33,372 nt of DNA from Enhydrobacter sp. (GCA_026126105.1 JAHCJV010000067.1:1-33372); one strand, 5' to 3'; counted from the first letter of the stretch, positions 1 to 9,154 are shown. A program made the numbers and translations. Notes: generated by a model not told the origin, from the sequence alone.

Positions 1-240
1 GAAGGCGACAAGCTTCATCCGCTGCAGAAGAAGTTCGTCGAGATGGCCGCGCTCCAGTGCGGCATCTGCACGCCGGGCTTCCTGATCGCTTCCAAGGCGC
101 TGCTCGCCAGGAACCCGAACCCGACCGAGACCGAAGTGCGCTACTGGCTGGCCGGCAACCTGTGCCGCTGCACCGGCTACGACAAGATCATCACCGCGGT
201 CCTCGACGTGGCCGCCGAAATGAGGGGGCAAGCCACATGA
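1..240 (+). CDS. Molybdenum hydroxylase small [2Fe-2S] subunit (CoxS-like), 5' truncated by window edge
   Basis: The open frame runs from the first base to a TGA at 238-240, so only the last 79 residues are present. The visible part is the C-terminal helical [2Fe-2S] domain of xanthine dehydrogenase/CO dehydrogenase-type small subunits: it shows CGIC (encoded near 59-70) followed by the CRC motif about 32 residues later, the two halves of the second cluster site. The N-terminal plant-ferredoxin-like cluster domain lies outside the window. The protein passes electrons from the molybdenum subunit to FAD or another acceptor. The stop overlaps the start of the next gene as ATGA, so the two subunits are translationally coupled. 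The substrate (aldehyde, purine, N-heterocycle) cannot be read from this fragment. Confidence 0.93.
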   Translation, partial: EGDKLHPLQKKFVEMAALQCGICTPGFLIASKALLARNPNPTETEVRYWLAGNLCRCTGYDKIITAVLDVAAEMRGQAT

Positions 241-2540
241 GCCAATCCCACGAGAAGTCCGAAGCGAGCGCGAAGTACAAGTGGATCGGCACGCGTCCCG
301 ATCGTCCGGACGGCGCCGACAAGGTGACCGGCCGTGCCCGCTTTGGCGCCGACTTCAACCTGCCGGGCCAGCTGATCGGCAAGGTGCTGCGCAGCCCGCA
401 CCCGCACGCCATCATCGTGTCGATCGACACGTCGAAGGCCGAGGCGCTGCCGGGCGTGAAGGCCGTGGTGACGTCGAAGGACTTTCCCGAACAGGCCAAC
501 CTGATCGTGCCGACGGGCGAGATGCAGGTGAACTTGCGCGACATCACGCGCAACATCATGGCGCGCGAGAAGGCGCTCTATGAAGGCCATCCCGTCGCCG
601 CCGTCGCCGCCACCACCGAGGCGATCGCCAAGGCGGCGCTCGCGCTGATCAAGGTCGAATACAAAGTCCTGCCGCACGTGATCGACGTCGCCGACGCGAT
701 GAAGCCGGACGCCCCGGTGCTGCACGATCACATGATCACCGAAGGCGTCACCCCGCCGCCGACCAAGCCGTCGAACATCGCCAAGCGCATCGAGTTCAAG
801 AAGGGCGACACCGCGGCGGGCTTCGCCGAGGCCGAGGTGGTGATCGAGAAGGACTACACCACCCAGGCCGTGCACCAGGGCTATATCGAGCCGCACGCCA
901 CGCTGGCGAGCGCCAGCGAGGACGGCCAGGTCCAGCTCTGGTCGACGACGCAGGGTCATTTCCAGGTGCGCGGCTTCTGCGCCAAGCTTCTGAACATCGA
1001 CACCTCGCAAATCAGGGTGACGCCGACCGAAATAGGCGGCGGGTTCGGCGGCAAGACCGTGGTCTATCTCGAGCCGCTGGCAATCAAGCTGTCGCAGAAG
1101 ACCGGCAAGCCGGTGAAGATGACGATGACGCGCGAGGAGGTGTTCCGCGCCTCCGGCCCGGCTCCGGGCGGCAACGTCAAGATCAAGATCGGCGCCAAAA
1201 AGGACGGCCGGATCGTCGCGGCCGAATGCACCATCGAGATGCAGGCGGGTGCCTTTCCGGGCTCGCCGGTCGGACCGGCCTGCATGTGCTCCTATGCCTG
1301 CTACGACATCGACAACATCTCCATCGTGGGTTTCGACGTCGTCAGCAACCGGCCCAAGGTCGCGGCCTATCGCGCGCCGGGGGCGCCGATCTCGGCATGG
1401 GCCGTCGAGTCCACGCTCGATATCCTGGCGCTGCAGCTCAAGATGGATCCGATCGACCTGCGCCTGAAGAACGCCGCGAAGAAGGGCACCAAGACCGCCT
1501 ATGGCGTCACCTTCAACACCATCGGACTGGTCGAGACCCTGGAAGCCGTCAAGAACTCCGAGCATTACCGGACGCCGCCAAAGCCGGGCTATGCGCGCGG
1601 AATCGCGGCCGGCTTCTGGTTCAACATCGGCGCCGATTCGAGCGCCGCAAGCCACGTCGGCGAGGACGGGTCGGTCACGGTGATCTCGGGCAATCCCGAC
1701 ATCGGCGGCAGCCGCGCTTCGCTGGCCTTGATGGCGGCCGAGGAACTCGGCGTCGATTATGACAAGGTGCGGCCGGTGATCGCCGACACCGCGTCGATCG
1801 GCTTCAACTTCGTCACCGGCGGCAGCCGCGTCACCTTCGCCACGGGCCTCGCCGTGGTGAATTCGGTGCGCGACATGATCCGGGAGCTCAAGGTGCGCGC
1901 CGCCAAGATCTGGAACGTCGATCCGGAGGGCGTCATCTGGGAGAACGGCATGGCCAAGCCCGCCGGCTCCAATGTCGGCGAGTTCGAGCCGCTCACCCTG
2001 GCAGAGCTGGCGGCACAGGCCGGCAGGACCGGCGGCCCGATCAACGGCCATGCCCAGCTCAACGTCACGGGCGCGGGGCCGGGCTTCGGCGTGCATTGTT
2101 GCGACCTGTCGGTCGACGCCGACACCGGTGTCGTCACCGTCGGCCGCTACACTGCGGCACAGGATGTCGGCACCGCGATCCATCCTTCGTATGTCGAGGG
2201 CCAGCTCCAGGGCGGCGCCGTGCAGGGCATCGGATGGGCGCTGAACGAGGAGTACATCTACAACGACAAGGGACTGCTCGCGAACCCGGGCTTCCTCGAT
2301 TACCGCATGCCGGTCGCGTCGGACCTGCCGAAGATCGAGACCATCCTGGTCGAGGTCCCGAATCCGACGCATCCCTACGGCGTTCGCGGCGTCGGCGAAG
2401 TGCCGATCGTCCCGCCCATTGCCGCCGTCGGCAACGCCATCTCGCGCGCCATCGGCATCCGCATGACCGACCTGCCGTTGTCGCCGCCCAGGCTCTCGGA
2501 AGCAATCGACGAGGCGGCCCCGCGGATGGCGGCGGACTGA
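237..2540 (+). CDS. Molybdenum hydroxylase large subunit (xanthine dehydrogenase family, molybdopterin-binding, CoxL-like)
   Basis: A 767-residue protein of normal length for the family. It binds molybdopterin cytosine dinucleotide and carries out hydroxylation at the Mo centre. Visible signatures are the glycine-rich loop GGGFGGK at residues 267-273, a YRAPGAP segment about 110 residues later, and GVGEVP near the C-terminus, whose E721 is the expected catalytic glutamate that activates the Mo-bound water. The N-terminal a/b-hammerhead domain starts around WIGTRPDRPDGADKVTG. I chose the ATG at 237 because it overlaps the stop of the small-subunit gene (ATGA) and the family homology begins just after it. 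The length fits CoxL-type rather than the signal-peptide-bearing IorB type. A separate FAD subunit is not seen and may lie upstream. True CO dehydrogenase is unlikely, because I do not see the AYXCSFR active-site loop. Confidence 0.93.
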   Translation: MSQSHEKSEASAKYKWIGTRPDRPDGADKVTGRARFGADFNLPGQLIGKVLRSPHPHAIIVSIDTSKAEALPGVKAVVTSKDFPEQANLIVPTGEMQVNLRDITRNIMAREKALYEGHPVAAVAATTEAIAKAALALIKVEYKVLPHVIDVADAMKPDAPVLHDHMITEGVTPPPTKPSNIAKRIEFKKGDTAAGFAEAEVVIEKDYTTQAVHQGYIEPHATLASASEDGQVQLWSTTQGHFQVRGFCAKLLNIDTSQIRVTPTEIGGGFGGKTVVYLEPLAIKLSQKTGKPVKMTMTREEVFRASGPAPGGNVKIKIGAKKDGRIVAAECTIEMQAGAFPGSPVGPACMCSYACYDIDNISIVGFDVVSNRPKVAAYRAPGAPISAWAVESTLDILALQLKMDPIDLRLKNAAKKGTKTAYGVTFNTIGLVETLEAVKNSEHYRTPPKPGYARGIAAGFWFNIGADSSAASHVGEDGSVTVISGNPDIGGSRASLALMAAEELGVDYDKVRPVIADTASIGFNFVTGGSRVTFATGLAVVNSVRDMIRELKVRAAKIWNVDPEGVIWENGMAKPAGSNVGEFEPLTLAELAAQAGRTGGPINGHAQLNVTGAGPGFGVHCCDLSVDADTGVVTVGRYTAAQDVGTAIHPSYVEGQLQGGAVQGIGWALNEEYIYNDKGLLANPGFLDYRMPVASDLPKIETILVEVPNPTHPYGVRGVGEVPIVPPIAAVGNAISRAIGIRMTDLPLSPPRLSEAIDEAAPRMAAD

Positions 2541-2549
2541 CGTCGCGGC

Positions 2550-2580
2550 CTTCCCCTTGGCGGACCTCGCCAAGGGGAAG
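2550..2580 (+). terminator. Perfect 13-bp hairpin after the molybdenum hydroxylase operon
   Basis: CTTCCCCTTGGCG (2550-2562) and its exact reverse complement (2568-2580) are separated by the 5-nt loop GACCT. It begins 9 bases after the large-subunit stop. No T-run follows, so it may be a terminator that works with other factors, an mRNA 3'-end stabiliser, or a copy of an interspersed palindromic repeat. Confidence 0.6.
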
Positions 2581-2608
2581 CGCCCTCGTCTGACGCGGGC
2601 GGGACGCT

Positions 2609-2914
2609 ATGAAGAAAGCGAAGATCGTTCGACACACACTGGATACGCTGCCGCCCTTGACGGCACGGCAACGAGCGCAACTCAAGGCCCTGGCGGCGAA
2701 GCCGGATCGCGCGATCGATGTCAGCGACATCCCTCCGCTGACGGACGCGCAGCTCAGGAATGCCGTGCGCGGCCGCTTCTACAAGCCGCTCAAGCGCCAG
2801 ATCACGGCACGCGTGGACGCCGACGTCCTGGAATGGCTCAAGTCCTAGGGGAAAGGGTACCAGTCTCGTCTCAACGCGATATTGCGTCGGGAGATGCTGT
2901 CGTCGCTGAAGTAG
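2609..2914 (+). pseudogene. BrnA-type antitoxin gene interrupted by an in-frame amber codon
   Basis: The frame from the ATG at 2609 encodes 79 residues and stops at TAG 2846-2848. The same frame then continues without interruption for 21 more codons to TAG 2912-2914. The continuation (GKGYQSRLNAILRREML...) is the C-terminal helix normally found directly after the VDADVLEWLKS segment in BrnA-type ribbon-helix-helix antitoxins, where the interrupted position is commonly Gln. A single C-to-T change of CAG to TAG would explain the break. The intact protein would be about 101 residues, bind DNA and neutralise a BrnT ribonuclease. No BrnT-like gene is found before it, where it would normally sit: the molybdenum hydroxylase gene ends 68 bases upstream. 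It therefore looks like an orphan, probably decaying antitoxin. Suppression of the amber codon, or a functional 79-residue product, cannot be excluded. Confidence 0.75.
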
Positions 2915-2988
2915 TCGATGCCAATTGCGGCGCTGCCACCGATCGAGCATCTATGGGGGGCTTGCAGGGAGCCCGATCCTCGAACCTG

Positions 2989-3315
2989 TCAGCCGGTCAC
3001 GCCGACCACGAAAGCCAGCAACCTATTGAGCGCCAGCATGGCGGCGGGATCGACCTTGCCGATGAGTGTGCCGCAGCGATCGCGGCGGACCGCCACGATC
3101 TTGTCGACCATTACCTGGGATGGTTTTGAAAGTCCCGTCGCCTCTGTGGCCGGGAGAGGAAACCTGAACAGAGGTGCATCGCGTATCGTGGTCGTCAGCA
3201 GGCAGATCAGCACTGAATCGGTTTCAGGCAGGTGGTCCGTCTGGATCACGAGCGCCGGTCGCAGCTTGCCATAGTCGCCACTTACCGCGACTGTCACAAG
3301 GTCACCGCGCTGCAC
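2989..3315 (-). CDS. mazF: MazF/PemK-family toxin (endoribonuclease)
   Basis: A 108-residue basic protein with the MazF/PemK beta-barrel signature: MQRGDLVTVA at the start, GKLRPALVIQ at residues 16-25 (the K-x-RPavvi motif next to the active site), and a central SKPSQVMVDKIVAV segment in the order expected for the family. MazF-type toxins cut single-stranded mRNA at short sequences and slow growth. Translation most likely starts at the GTG at 3315-3313, nine bases after the stop of the MazE-like antitoxin gene, the usual antitoxin-first order. It faces the broken brnA-like gene. Length is normal and I see no damage, so the toxin is probably active and held by its partner. Confidence 0.88.
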   Translation of the reverse strand: MQRGDLVTVAVSGDYGKLRPALVIQTDHLPETDSVLICLLTTTIRDAPLFRFPLPATEATGLSKPSQVMVDKIVAVRRDRCGTLIGKVDPAAMLALNRLLAFVVGVTG

Positions 3316-3324
3316 CGCCGGCGT

Positions 3325-3543
3325 CTATTCGCTGGAATCCGCGACAGCTTCGACGAAGTCCAGAGCCTCGCGTTCTTCTGCCGCGCCGCGCAGCAGAAAC
3401 GCCTGTCGTCGCGCTTCCCGACGAAAGCCCGGAGCGGCTGGATCCGGCACCCATAGCCGCACGAGCTTCATCCCGCGCTGCTTCTGGCTGGCGCGATAGC
3501 GGCTAAACTTGTCGAGACCATCCTTGCGAGCGGGTCGAGGCAT
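3325..3543 (-). CDS. mazE: MazE-family antitoxin (DUF3018 type)
   Basis: A 72-residue protein beginning with a basic stretch (PRPARKDGLDKFSRYRAS), followed by the KLVRLWVPDP segment and an acidic alanine-rich C-terminus. This pattern belongs to the small antitoxin family annotated as MazE (DUF3018), which is not the AbrB-fold MazE of E. coli. The N-terminal part is expected to bind DNA and the acidic tail to block the MazF active site. It is the first gene of a two-gene operon with the downstream toxin, only nine bases apart. A perfect 16-bp palindrome lies seven bases before its start codon and is the likely autoregulatory operator. Confidence 0.85.
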   Translation of the reverse strand: MPRPARKDGLDKFSRYRASQKQRGMKLVRLWVPDPAAPGFRREARRQAFLLRGAAEEREALDFVEAVADSSE

Positions 3544-3550
3544 GGCGGCA

Positions 3551-3566
3551 AGGTAGCGCGCTACCT
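3551..3566. promoter_or_regulatory. Perfect 16-bp palindrome: likely MazE/MazEF operator
   Basis: AGGTAGCGCGCTACCT is its own reverse complement over all 16 bases and lies 7 bases upstream of the mazE start on the minus strand. Antitoxins of this kind usually repress their own promoter through such palindromes. A TAGATA box next to it on the minus strand (3566-3571) could serve as a -10 element. The operator role is inferred from position and symmetry. Confidence 0.65.
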
Positions 3567-3671
3567 ATCTAGCTTCAAGGAAGAAGACCGCAGCAGGGCA
3601 TCTCCACGACGCAACGCTCGCCTCCCGCGGGCAGCAGAAGCCGCGACGAACCGCCCCGGCGATGAAGCCGC

Positions 3672-4754
<1,083 letters not shown>

Positions 4755-4847
4755 TGCAGATCTCCTGACTCGCGGTGGCCGATGGTGTGCAAGCCACATG
4801 CCAACGGGCCATGGACATCGCCCCGGCCTTGTCGCATCTAACCAGCC

Positions 4848-6185
4848 ATGCAGCCTAGACCCGGAACCACCGAAACGCTCGCCCGCTTCGTCGTCGACAC
4901 CGAGTGGGAGGACATTCCTGCCGAGGCCCGGCACGAGGCCAAGCGCGCACTGCTCAACTTCTTCGCCGTGGCACTCGCTGGCTGCCGCACCGAGCCTGTC
5001 GAGCTGGCGCTCCGCTCGCTGTCCGAATTCTCCGGCGGCCGGCAGGCGACCATCGTCGGCCGGCGCGAGCGCATCGATGCGCTGAGTGCAGCCTTCCTGA
5101 ACGCCGCCGGCGCCAACGTCTTCGACTATTGCGACACGCACCTTCCGACCGTCGTGCATCCGACGTCGCCGCTCGCGCCCGCCGTGCTGGCGATGGCCGA
5201 GCTGCGCAGGGTCACGGGCCAGCAGCTGCTGACCGCCTTCGTGCTCGGTTTCGAGCTCGAGTGCCGGGTCGGCGCCGCGATCTCGCCCGGCCATTATCCC
5301 AAGGGCTGGCACATCACCTCGACCTGCGGCGTGTTCGCCTCGGCGGCGGGCGCGGGCAAGCTGCTCGGCCTCGGCGTCGAGTCGATGGTGTGGGCGCTGG
5401 GCACGGCGGCGACGCAATCCGGCGGCCTGTGCGAATGCCTCGGCTGGCCGGCCAAGAGCGTCAGCGTCGGCAACGCCGCGCGGAACGGCCTGTGGTCGGC
5501 GCTGCTGGCGGAGAAGGGTTTCGCGGGCCCGCCTGAGCCGCTGGCCGGCGCGCAGGGCTTCCTCGCCGTGATGGACGAGCCGGTGAACTGGGACGCGCTG
5601 ACCGGCGGGCTGGGCGAGGACTGGCAGGTTGCCAACAACTCGATAAAGCCCTATCCGGCCGGCTTCGTCATTCATCCGCTGCTCGACCTTGCGCTCGACT
5701 GGCGGCGCGCCCATCCGGACGCCGTCATCGAGAAGGTCTTCGCGCGCGGCAACCCGCTGCTGCTGCAGCGCACCGACCGGCCGGAGCCGAAGACCGGCCG
5801 CGAGAGCCAGGTCAGCCTGCAGCACGGTGTCGCCGCCGCCCTGGTGCTGGGCAAGGCGGGGCTCGATCAGTTCGCCGACGCCAGCGTCAACGATCCGGCC
5901 GTGTCGGCGATGCGGCGGCGGATCGCAGTCGCCAGCGCCGCCGGCCTGTCGACCATTGCGGCCGAGATGGATTTCATCACGGCCGACGGGAAGACGCACT
6001 CTCTCTCGACGCAGGCGGCGCGCGGCAGCGCCGCCAATCCACTCAAGGACTCCGAGATCGAGGAAAAGCTGCGCATCGAAGCCGCGAGCTGGAAGCCCGG
6101 TCACGACATCCAGCCGCTGATCGACGCCGTCTGGTCGCTCGACCAGTCCGACGACGTATCTAGGCTCGCAGCGTTGGCGATCTGA
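4848..6185 (+). CDS. MmgE/PrpD family protein
   Basis: A 445-residue protein of the 2-methylcitrate dehydratase / immune-responsive-gene-1 superfamily. The all-helical N-terminal domain shows the typical EARHEAKRALLNFFAVALAG opening, the pocket motif DYCDTHLPTVVHPTSP (D96, H98 and H104 are the likely active-site positions), and KGWHITSTCGVFASAAGAGKLLGL further on. Family members dehydrate or decarboxylate tri- and dicarboxylates, but many environmental paralogues act on unknown acids. No prpB, prpC or acnM is adjacent, so a methylcitrate cycle role is not supported. It is transcribed away from rutA across a 93-bp gap. The ATG at 4848 is the first in frame and the homology begins within ten residues. 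A 7-bp stem hairpin follows the gene. Confidence 0.87.
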   Translation: MQPRPGTTETLARFVVDTEWEDIPAEARHEAKRALLNFFAVALAGCRTEPVELALRSLSEFSGGRQATIVGRRERIDALSAAFLNAAGANVFDYCDTHLPTVVHPTSPLAPAVLAMAELRRVTGQQLLTAFVLGFELECRVGAAISPGHYPKGWHITSTCGVFASAAGAGKLLGLGVESMVWALGTAATQSGGLCECLGWPAKSVSVGNAARNGLWSALLAEKGFAGPPEPLAGAQGFLAVMDEPVNWDALTGGLGEDWQVANNSIKPYPAGFVIHPLLDLALDWRRAHPDAVIEKVFARGNPLLLQRTDRPEPKTGRESQVSLQHGVAAALVLGKAGLDQFADASVNDPAVSAMRRRIAVASAAGLSTIAAEMDFITADGKTHSLSTQAARGSAANPLKDSEIEEKLRIEAASWKPGHDIQPLIDAVWSLDQSDDVSRLAALAI

Positions 6186-6213
6186 GGTCGGCGGGGCCGT
6201 TGCCATGGCCGAG

Positions 6214-6232
6214 ACCGCGCCCCGTGCGCGGT
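6214..6232 (+). terminator. GC-rich hairpin downstream of the MmgE/PrpD gene
   Basis: ACCGCGC (6214-6220) pairs exactly with GCGCGGT (6226-6232) around the loop CCCGT, 28 bases after the stop. There is no following T-run, so it is only a candidate terminator or processing signal. Confidence 0.35.
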
Positions 6233-6318
6233 GCCGCCCGCATCCCCGAGCGTCGCGTCGCGAGATGACGAAATCTGATTCGCCATGCCGTCCTCCCGGC
6301 TTCGCGGTATCCTGCGCC

Positions 6319-7164
6319 ATGCTTCGACTCCTGAACATCCTTGTCGCGCTCCTGATCGCGACCCCCGCCATCGCCCAGCAGACGCCGCGTTGGATGACCC
6401 TGCCGCCAACCCCCTCGCTGCCGCCGCCGCCGGTCAGCGGAACGGCCGAGGTCAACGGCGCCGCGATCTGGTACGCGATGTATGGCAGCGGCCTGCCGGT
6501 CGTGCTGCTGCATGGCGGCCTTGCCAACTCGAACTACTGGGGCAACCAGGTCCCGGTGCTGGCGCAGAACTACCAGGTGATCGTGATCGACAGTCGCGGC
6601 CATGGCCGCAGCACGCGCAGCGCGGCGCCCTACGGCTACGAGCTGATGGCGTCCGACGTGCTCGGCGTGATGGACAAGCTCAACCTCCAGAAGGCGGCGA
6701 TCGTCGGCTGGAGCGACGGCGCGATCATCGGCCTCAGCCTGGCCATGAACCATCCCGATCGCGTGGCGCGGCTGTTCGCCTTCGCCGCCAACTCCGATCC
6801 GTCGGGCGTGAAGGATGTCGACAAGAGTCCCGTCTTCACCGAGTTCATCAAGCGCGGCGAGGCGGAATACGAGGCGCTGTCGCCGACGCCGAAGGGCTAC
6901 AAGCAGTTCGTCGAGGAGATCAGCGCCATGTGGGCCAAGCAGCCGAATTGGACCAAGGCCGACCTCGCGAAGATCAAGGTGCCGACGTGGATCGTCGACG
7001 GCGATCACGACGAGGCGATCCATCGCGCCAACACCGAGCTGATGGCCGACACGATTCCCAATGCCGGCCTCCTGATCCAGCCCGAGGTCAGCCACTTCTC
7101 GATGCTCCAGGCCCCCGATCAGTTCACCGCCGACGTCGTGCGTTTCCTCCAGCGGCAGTGGTGA
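6319..7164 (+). CDS. Alpha/beta hydrolase with signal peptide
   Basis: Starting at the ATG at 6319 the protein has 281 residues and begins with a clean Sec signal peptide (MLRLLNILVALLIATPAIAQ, likely cut after AIA at about residue 19). An upstream in-frame ATG at 6205 would bury this signal, so I reject it. The mature enzyme shows the oxyanion-hole HGG at 65-67, the nucleophile elbow GWSDG with S132, an acid in the GDHDE segment (D231 is the best candidate) and H259 in VSHFSML, giving a complete triad. It should work in the periplasm as an esterase, lactonase or similar. The alcohol dehydrogenase gene starts four bases after its stop, suggesting cotranscription with the catabolic run that follows. 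The substrate is unknown. Confidence 0.87.
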   Translation: MLRLLNILVALLIATPAIAQQTPRWMTLPPTPSLPPPPVSGTAEVNGAAIWYAMYGSGLPVVLLHGGLANSNYWGNQVPVLAQNYQVIVIDSRGHGRSTRSAAPYGYELMASDVLGVMDKLNLQKAAIVGWSDGAIIGLSLAMNHPDRVARLFAFAANSDPSGVKDVDKSPVFTEFIKRGEAEYEALSPTPKGYKQFVEEISAMWAKQPNWTKADLAKIKVPTWIVDGDHDEAIHRANTELMADTIPNAGLLIQPEVSHFSMLQAPDQFTADVVRFLQRQW

Positions 7165-7168
7165 GCCG

Positions 7169-8284
7169 ATGGTCGAGTTCGAGGCCGCGGTCCTGACGGC
7201 GGTCGGCCAGCCGCTCGAGATCCGCCGCACGCGGATCGGCCGGCTGGAGCGTGGCGACGTGCTGGTGCGGATCATGGCGAGCGGCCTCTGCCACACCGAC
7301 CTCGAGGTCATCGACGGCTCGCTCGCCTATCCGATGCCGATCGTGCTCGGCCACGAAGGCGCGGGCGTGGTCGAGGCGGTCGGCGAGGACGTCGCCGACG
7401 TGACGGCGGGCGACCACGTCGTCTGCTCCTGGAACCCGCATTGCGGCCACTGTTTCTATTGCGAGCGCGATCAGCCGATCCTGTGCGAGCCGTTCACCTT
7501 CCATCAGCCGCGCGGCCATCTGCTCGACGGCAAGTCGAGGCTGAGCTGCGATGCGGCGACCGTGCATCATTTCTCGGTCGTGTCGTCGCACGCACAGTAC
7601 GCCGTGGTGCCGCAGTCGGGTGCTATCCGGGTGCCGAAGGAGATCCCGTTCGATCGAGCCTGCCTGATCGGCTGCGGGGTGATGACGGGTGTCGGCGCCG
7701 CGGTGCGGCTCGCGCGGGTCGAGGCGGGAGCGTCCGTCGCGGTGATCGGCTGCGGCGCGGTGGGCCTCAATGCGTTGCAGGGCGCTCGGCTCGCGGGAGC
7801 GGGGACCGTCATCGCTATCGACCGTGCCAAGGGTCGGCAGACACTCTCACGCTCGTTCGGCGCGGATCTCGCGACCGGCGAACCGGGCGACGATGTCGTG
7901 TCGTTCGTGAAGCAGGCCACCGATGGACGCGGCGCGGACTATGTATTCGAGGCCGCTGGCAGCGCCGACGGCTTCCGGCTGGGTGCGGAGATCGTGCGGC
8001 CGGGCGGACATCTGGTGTTCCTGGGCAAGGTCAACGTCGACCAGGATGTCGCCTTCCGCTGGGGCGCGCTGATGGGCGAGAAGAAGATCACCCGCTCGAG
8101 CTACGGCGGCGCCCGCCCGAAGCGGGATTTCCCCTGGCTGGCCCGCTGCTACCTCGACGGCCGGCTGAAGCTCGACGAGCTGATCACCGCGCGCCTGCCG
8201 CTAGGGCGGATCAACGAGGGCTTCGACGCCATGCGCCGCGGCGAAGGTATCCGCACGGTTGTCTTGCCATGGGATTCGACTTGA
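7169..8284 (+). CDS. Zinc-dependent alcohol dehydrogenase (class III-like MDR)
   Basis: A 371-residue medium-chain dehydrogenase. Catalytic zinc ligands are C41 (GLCHTD), H62 with E63 (GHEGAG) and C169 (LIGCGVMTG). The structural zinc lobe has C92, C95, C98 and C106. The Rossmann motif GCGAVG lies at 194-199, and D218 at the end of the second strand favours NAD over NADP. The family oxidises primary alcohols, S-hydroxymethyl-glutathione or mycothiol adducts. There is no extra cofactor gene nearby to favour a formaldehyde role. It sits between the exported hydrolase (four bases upstream) and a PhyH dioxygenase (31 bases downstream), so it may oxidise an alcohol or hemiaminal released by those enzymes. 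The functional pairing is inferred. Confidence 0.92.
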   Translation: MVEFEAAVLTAVGQPLEIRRTRIGRLERGDVLVRIMASGLCHTDLEVIDGSLAYPMPIVLGHEGAGVVEAVGEDVADVTAGDHVVCSWNPHCGHCFYCERDQPILCEPFTFHQPRGHLLDGKSRLSCDAATVHHFSVVSSHAQYAVVPQSGAIRVPKEIPFDRACLIGCGVMTGVGAAVRLARVEAGASVAVIGCGAVGLNALQGARLAGAGTVIAIDRAKGRQTLSRSFGADLATGEPGDDVVSFVKQATDGRGADYVFEAAGSADGFRLGAEIVRPGGHLVFLGKVNVDQDVAFRWGALMGEKKITRSSYGGARPKRDFPWLARCYLDGRLKLDELITARLPLGRINEGFDAMRRGEGIRTVVLPWDST

Positions 8285-8315
8285 CCCGCTGGCCCATAGG
8301 CCGGACGCTACCGCC

Positions 8316-9149
8316 ATGACCAAGCTCCTGAGCGAGGACGCTGTCGCCGCCTATCGGCGGGACGGCTATTATTTCCCGGTCGACATCCTTTCGGCCGCAG
8401 AGACGCGTATTCTGCGCGACAAGCTAGAGGCGCATGAGCGTGCGACGGGCGGGCCGATCCAGGGCGACCGGCGGCACAAGACGCATCTCTATCTCACCTT
8501 CCTGAACGACCTGATCCGCCATCCGCGCATCCTCGACGCGGTCGAGGACGTGCTCGGGCCGAACCTGCTGTGCTGGAGCAGCAGCTTCTTCATCAAGGAG
8601 CCGTCGGACCCGGGCTTCGTCTCGTGGCACCAGGACGCGACCTACTGGGGCCTCTCGTCGCCCGACGTGATGACGGTGTGGGTTGCCTTCACGCCGGCCA
8701 ATCTCGTCAACGGCTGCATGAAGTTCATGCCCGGCTCGCATCGAGAGCAGCTCGAGCACAAGGACACGTTCGACAAGAACAACCTCCTGAGCCGCGGCCA
8801 GGAGATCGCCGTCAAGGTCGACGAGAGCAAGGGCGTCGACGCGATCCTCGAGCCCGGCCAGGCCTCCCTCCATCACGTGCTGCTGGCGCACGGCTCGGAA
8901 CCGAACAAGTCGAACGACCGGCGCATCGGCTTCGCGATCCGCTACATCCCGACCCATGTGCGGCAGGCGGTCGGCGCCAGGGACAGCGCCACCCTGGTGC
9001 GTGGCACCGACAGCTACAATCACTTCGAGCATGAGCCCCGGCCGACGGCGGATTGCTCGCCCGAAGCGCTCGCCCTGCACGCCGCCATCGTCGGACGGCA
9101 GGTCCAGGTCCTCTATCGCGGCACTGGCCAGGAGCATTTCCGACCATAG
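8316..9149 (+). CDS. Phytanoyl-CoA dioxygenase (PhyH) family protein, first copy
   Basis: A 277-residue Fe(II)/2-oxoglutarate oxygenase. The metal triad is visible as H105 and D107 (SWHQDATYWG) and H192 (LLAHGSE). R203, eleven residues after the last histidine, is placed to bind 2-oxoglutarate. The GCMKFMPGSH strand typical of PhyH proteins precedes the distal histidine. I chose the ATG at 8316, because the earlier in-frame start at 8259 would overlap the ADH gene and add a non-conserved tail. Bacterial PhyH enzymes hydroxylate small acids, ectoine, phosphonates or lipids, and this one cannot be assigned. Its place between an ADH and a HyuA-like ATPase suggests it introduces a hydroxyl group into the cassette's substrate. 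Confidence 0.9.
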   Translation: MTKLLSEDAVAAYRRDGYYFPVDILSAAETRILRDKLEAHERATGGPIQGDRRHKTHLYLTFLNDLIRHPRILDAVEDVLGPNLLCWSSSFFIKEPSDPGFVSWHQDATYWGLSSPDVMTVWVAFTPANLVNGCMKFMPGSHREQLEHKDTFDKNNLLSRGQEIAVKVDESKGVDAILEPGQASLHHVLLAHGSEPNKSNDRRIGFAIRYIPTHVRQAVGARDSATLVRGTDSYNHFEHEPRPTADCSPEALALHAAIVGRQVQVLYRGTGQEHFRP

Positions 9150-9154
9150 CCAGG

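Noticed and set aside
237..2540. Carbon monoxide dehydrogenase large subunit
   Set aside because: The AYXCSFR active-site loop that defines form I CoxL is not present, so a general xanthine dehydrogenase-family call is safer.
177..2573. Long open frame on the minus strand opposite the molybdenum hydroxylase gene
   Set aside because: Its translation is Arg/Asp/Gly-rich and repetitive with no fold, as expected for the shadow of a high-GC gene; the plus strand has clear molybdenum hydroxylase motifs.
2925..3015. tRNA-like piece (TCGAACC...CCGACCA) that could mark an attachment site
   Set aside because: The bases around TCGAAC do not form a T-stem, no anticodon or acceptor arm can be folded, and the right half codes for the MazF C-terminus.
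2989..3543. A larger defence or phage island around the TA genes
   Set aside because: No integrase, transposase, restriction gene or direct-repeat boundary is seen; the flanks are metabolic genes with the same composition.
4755..6527. Extension of the rutA frame upstream as one 951-residue protein
   Set aside because: The RutA family starts at the ATG at 4754 with its own Shine-Dalgarno; the upstream part is antisense to the MmgE/PrpD gene and has no protein-like signature.
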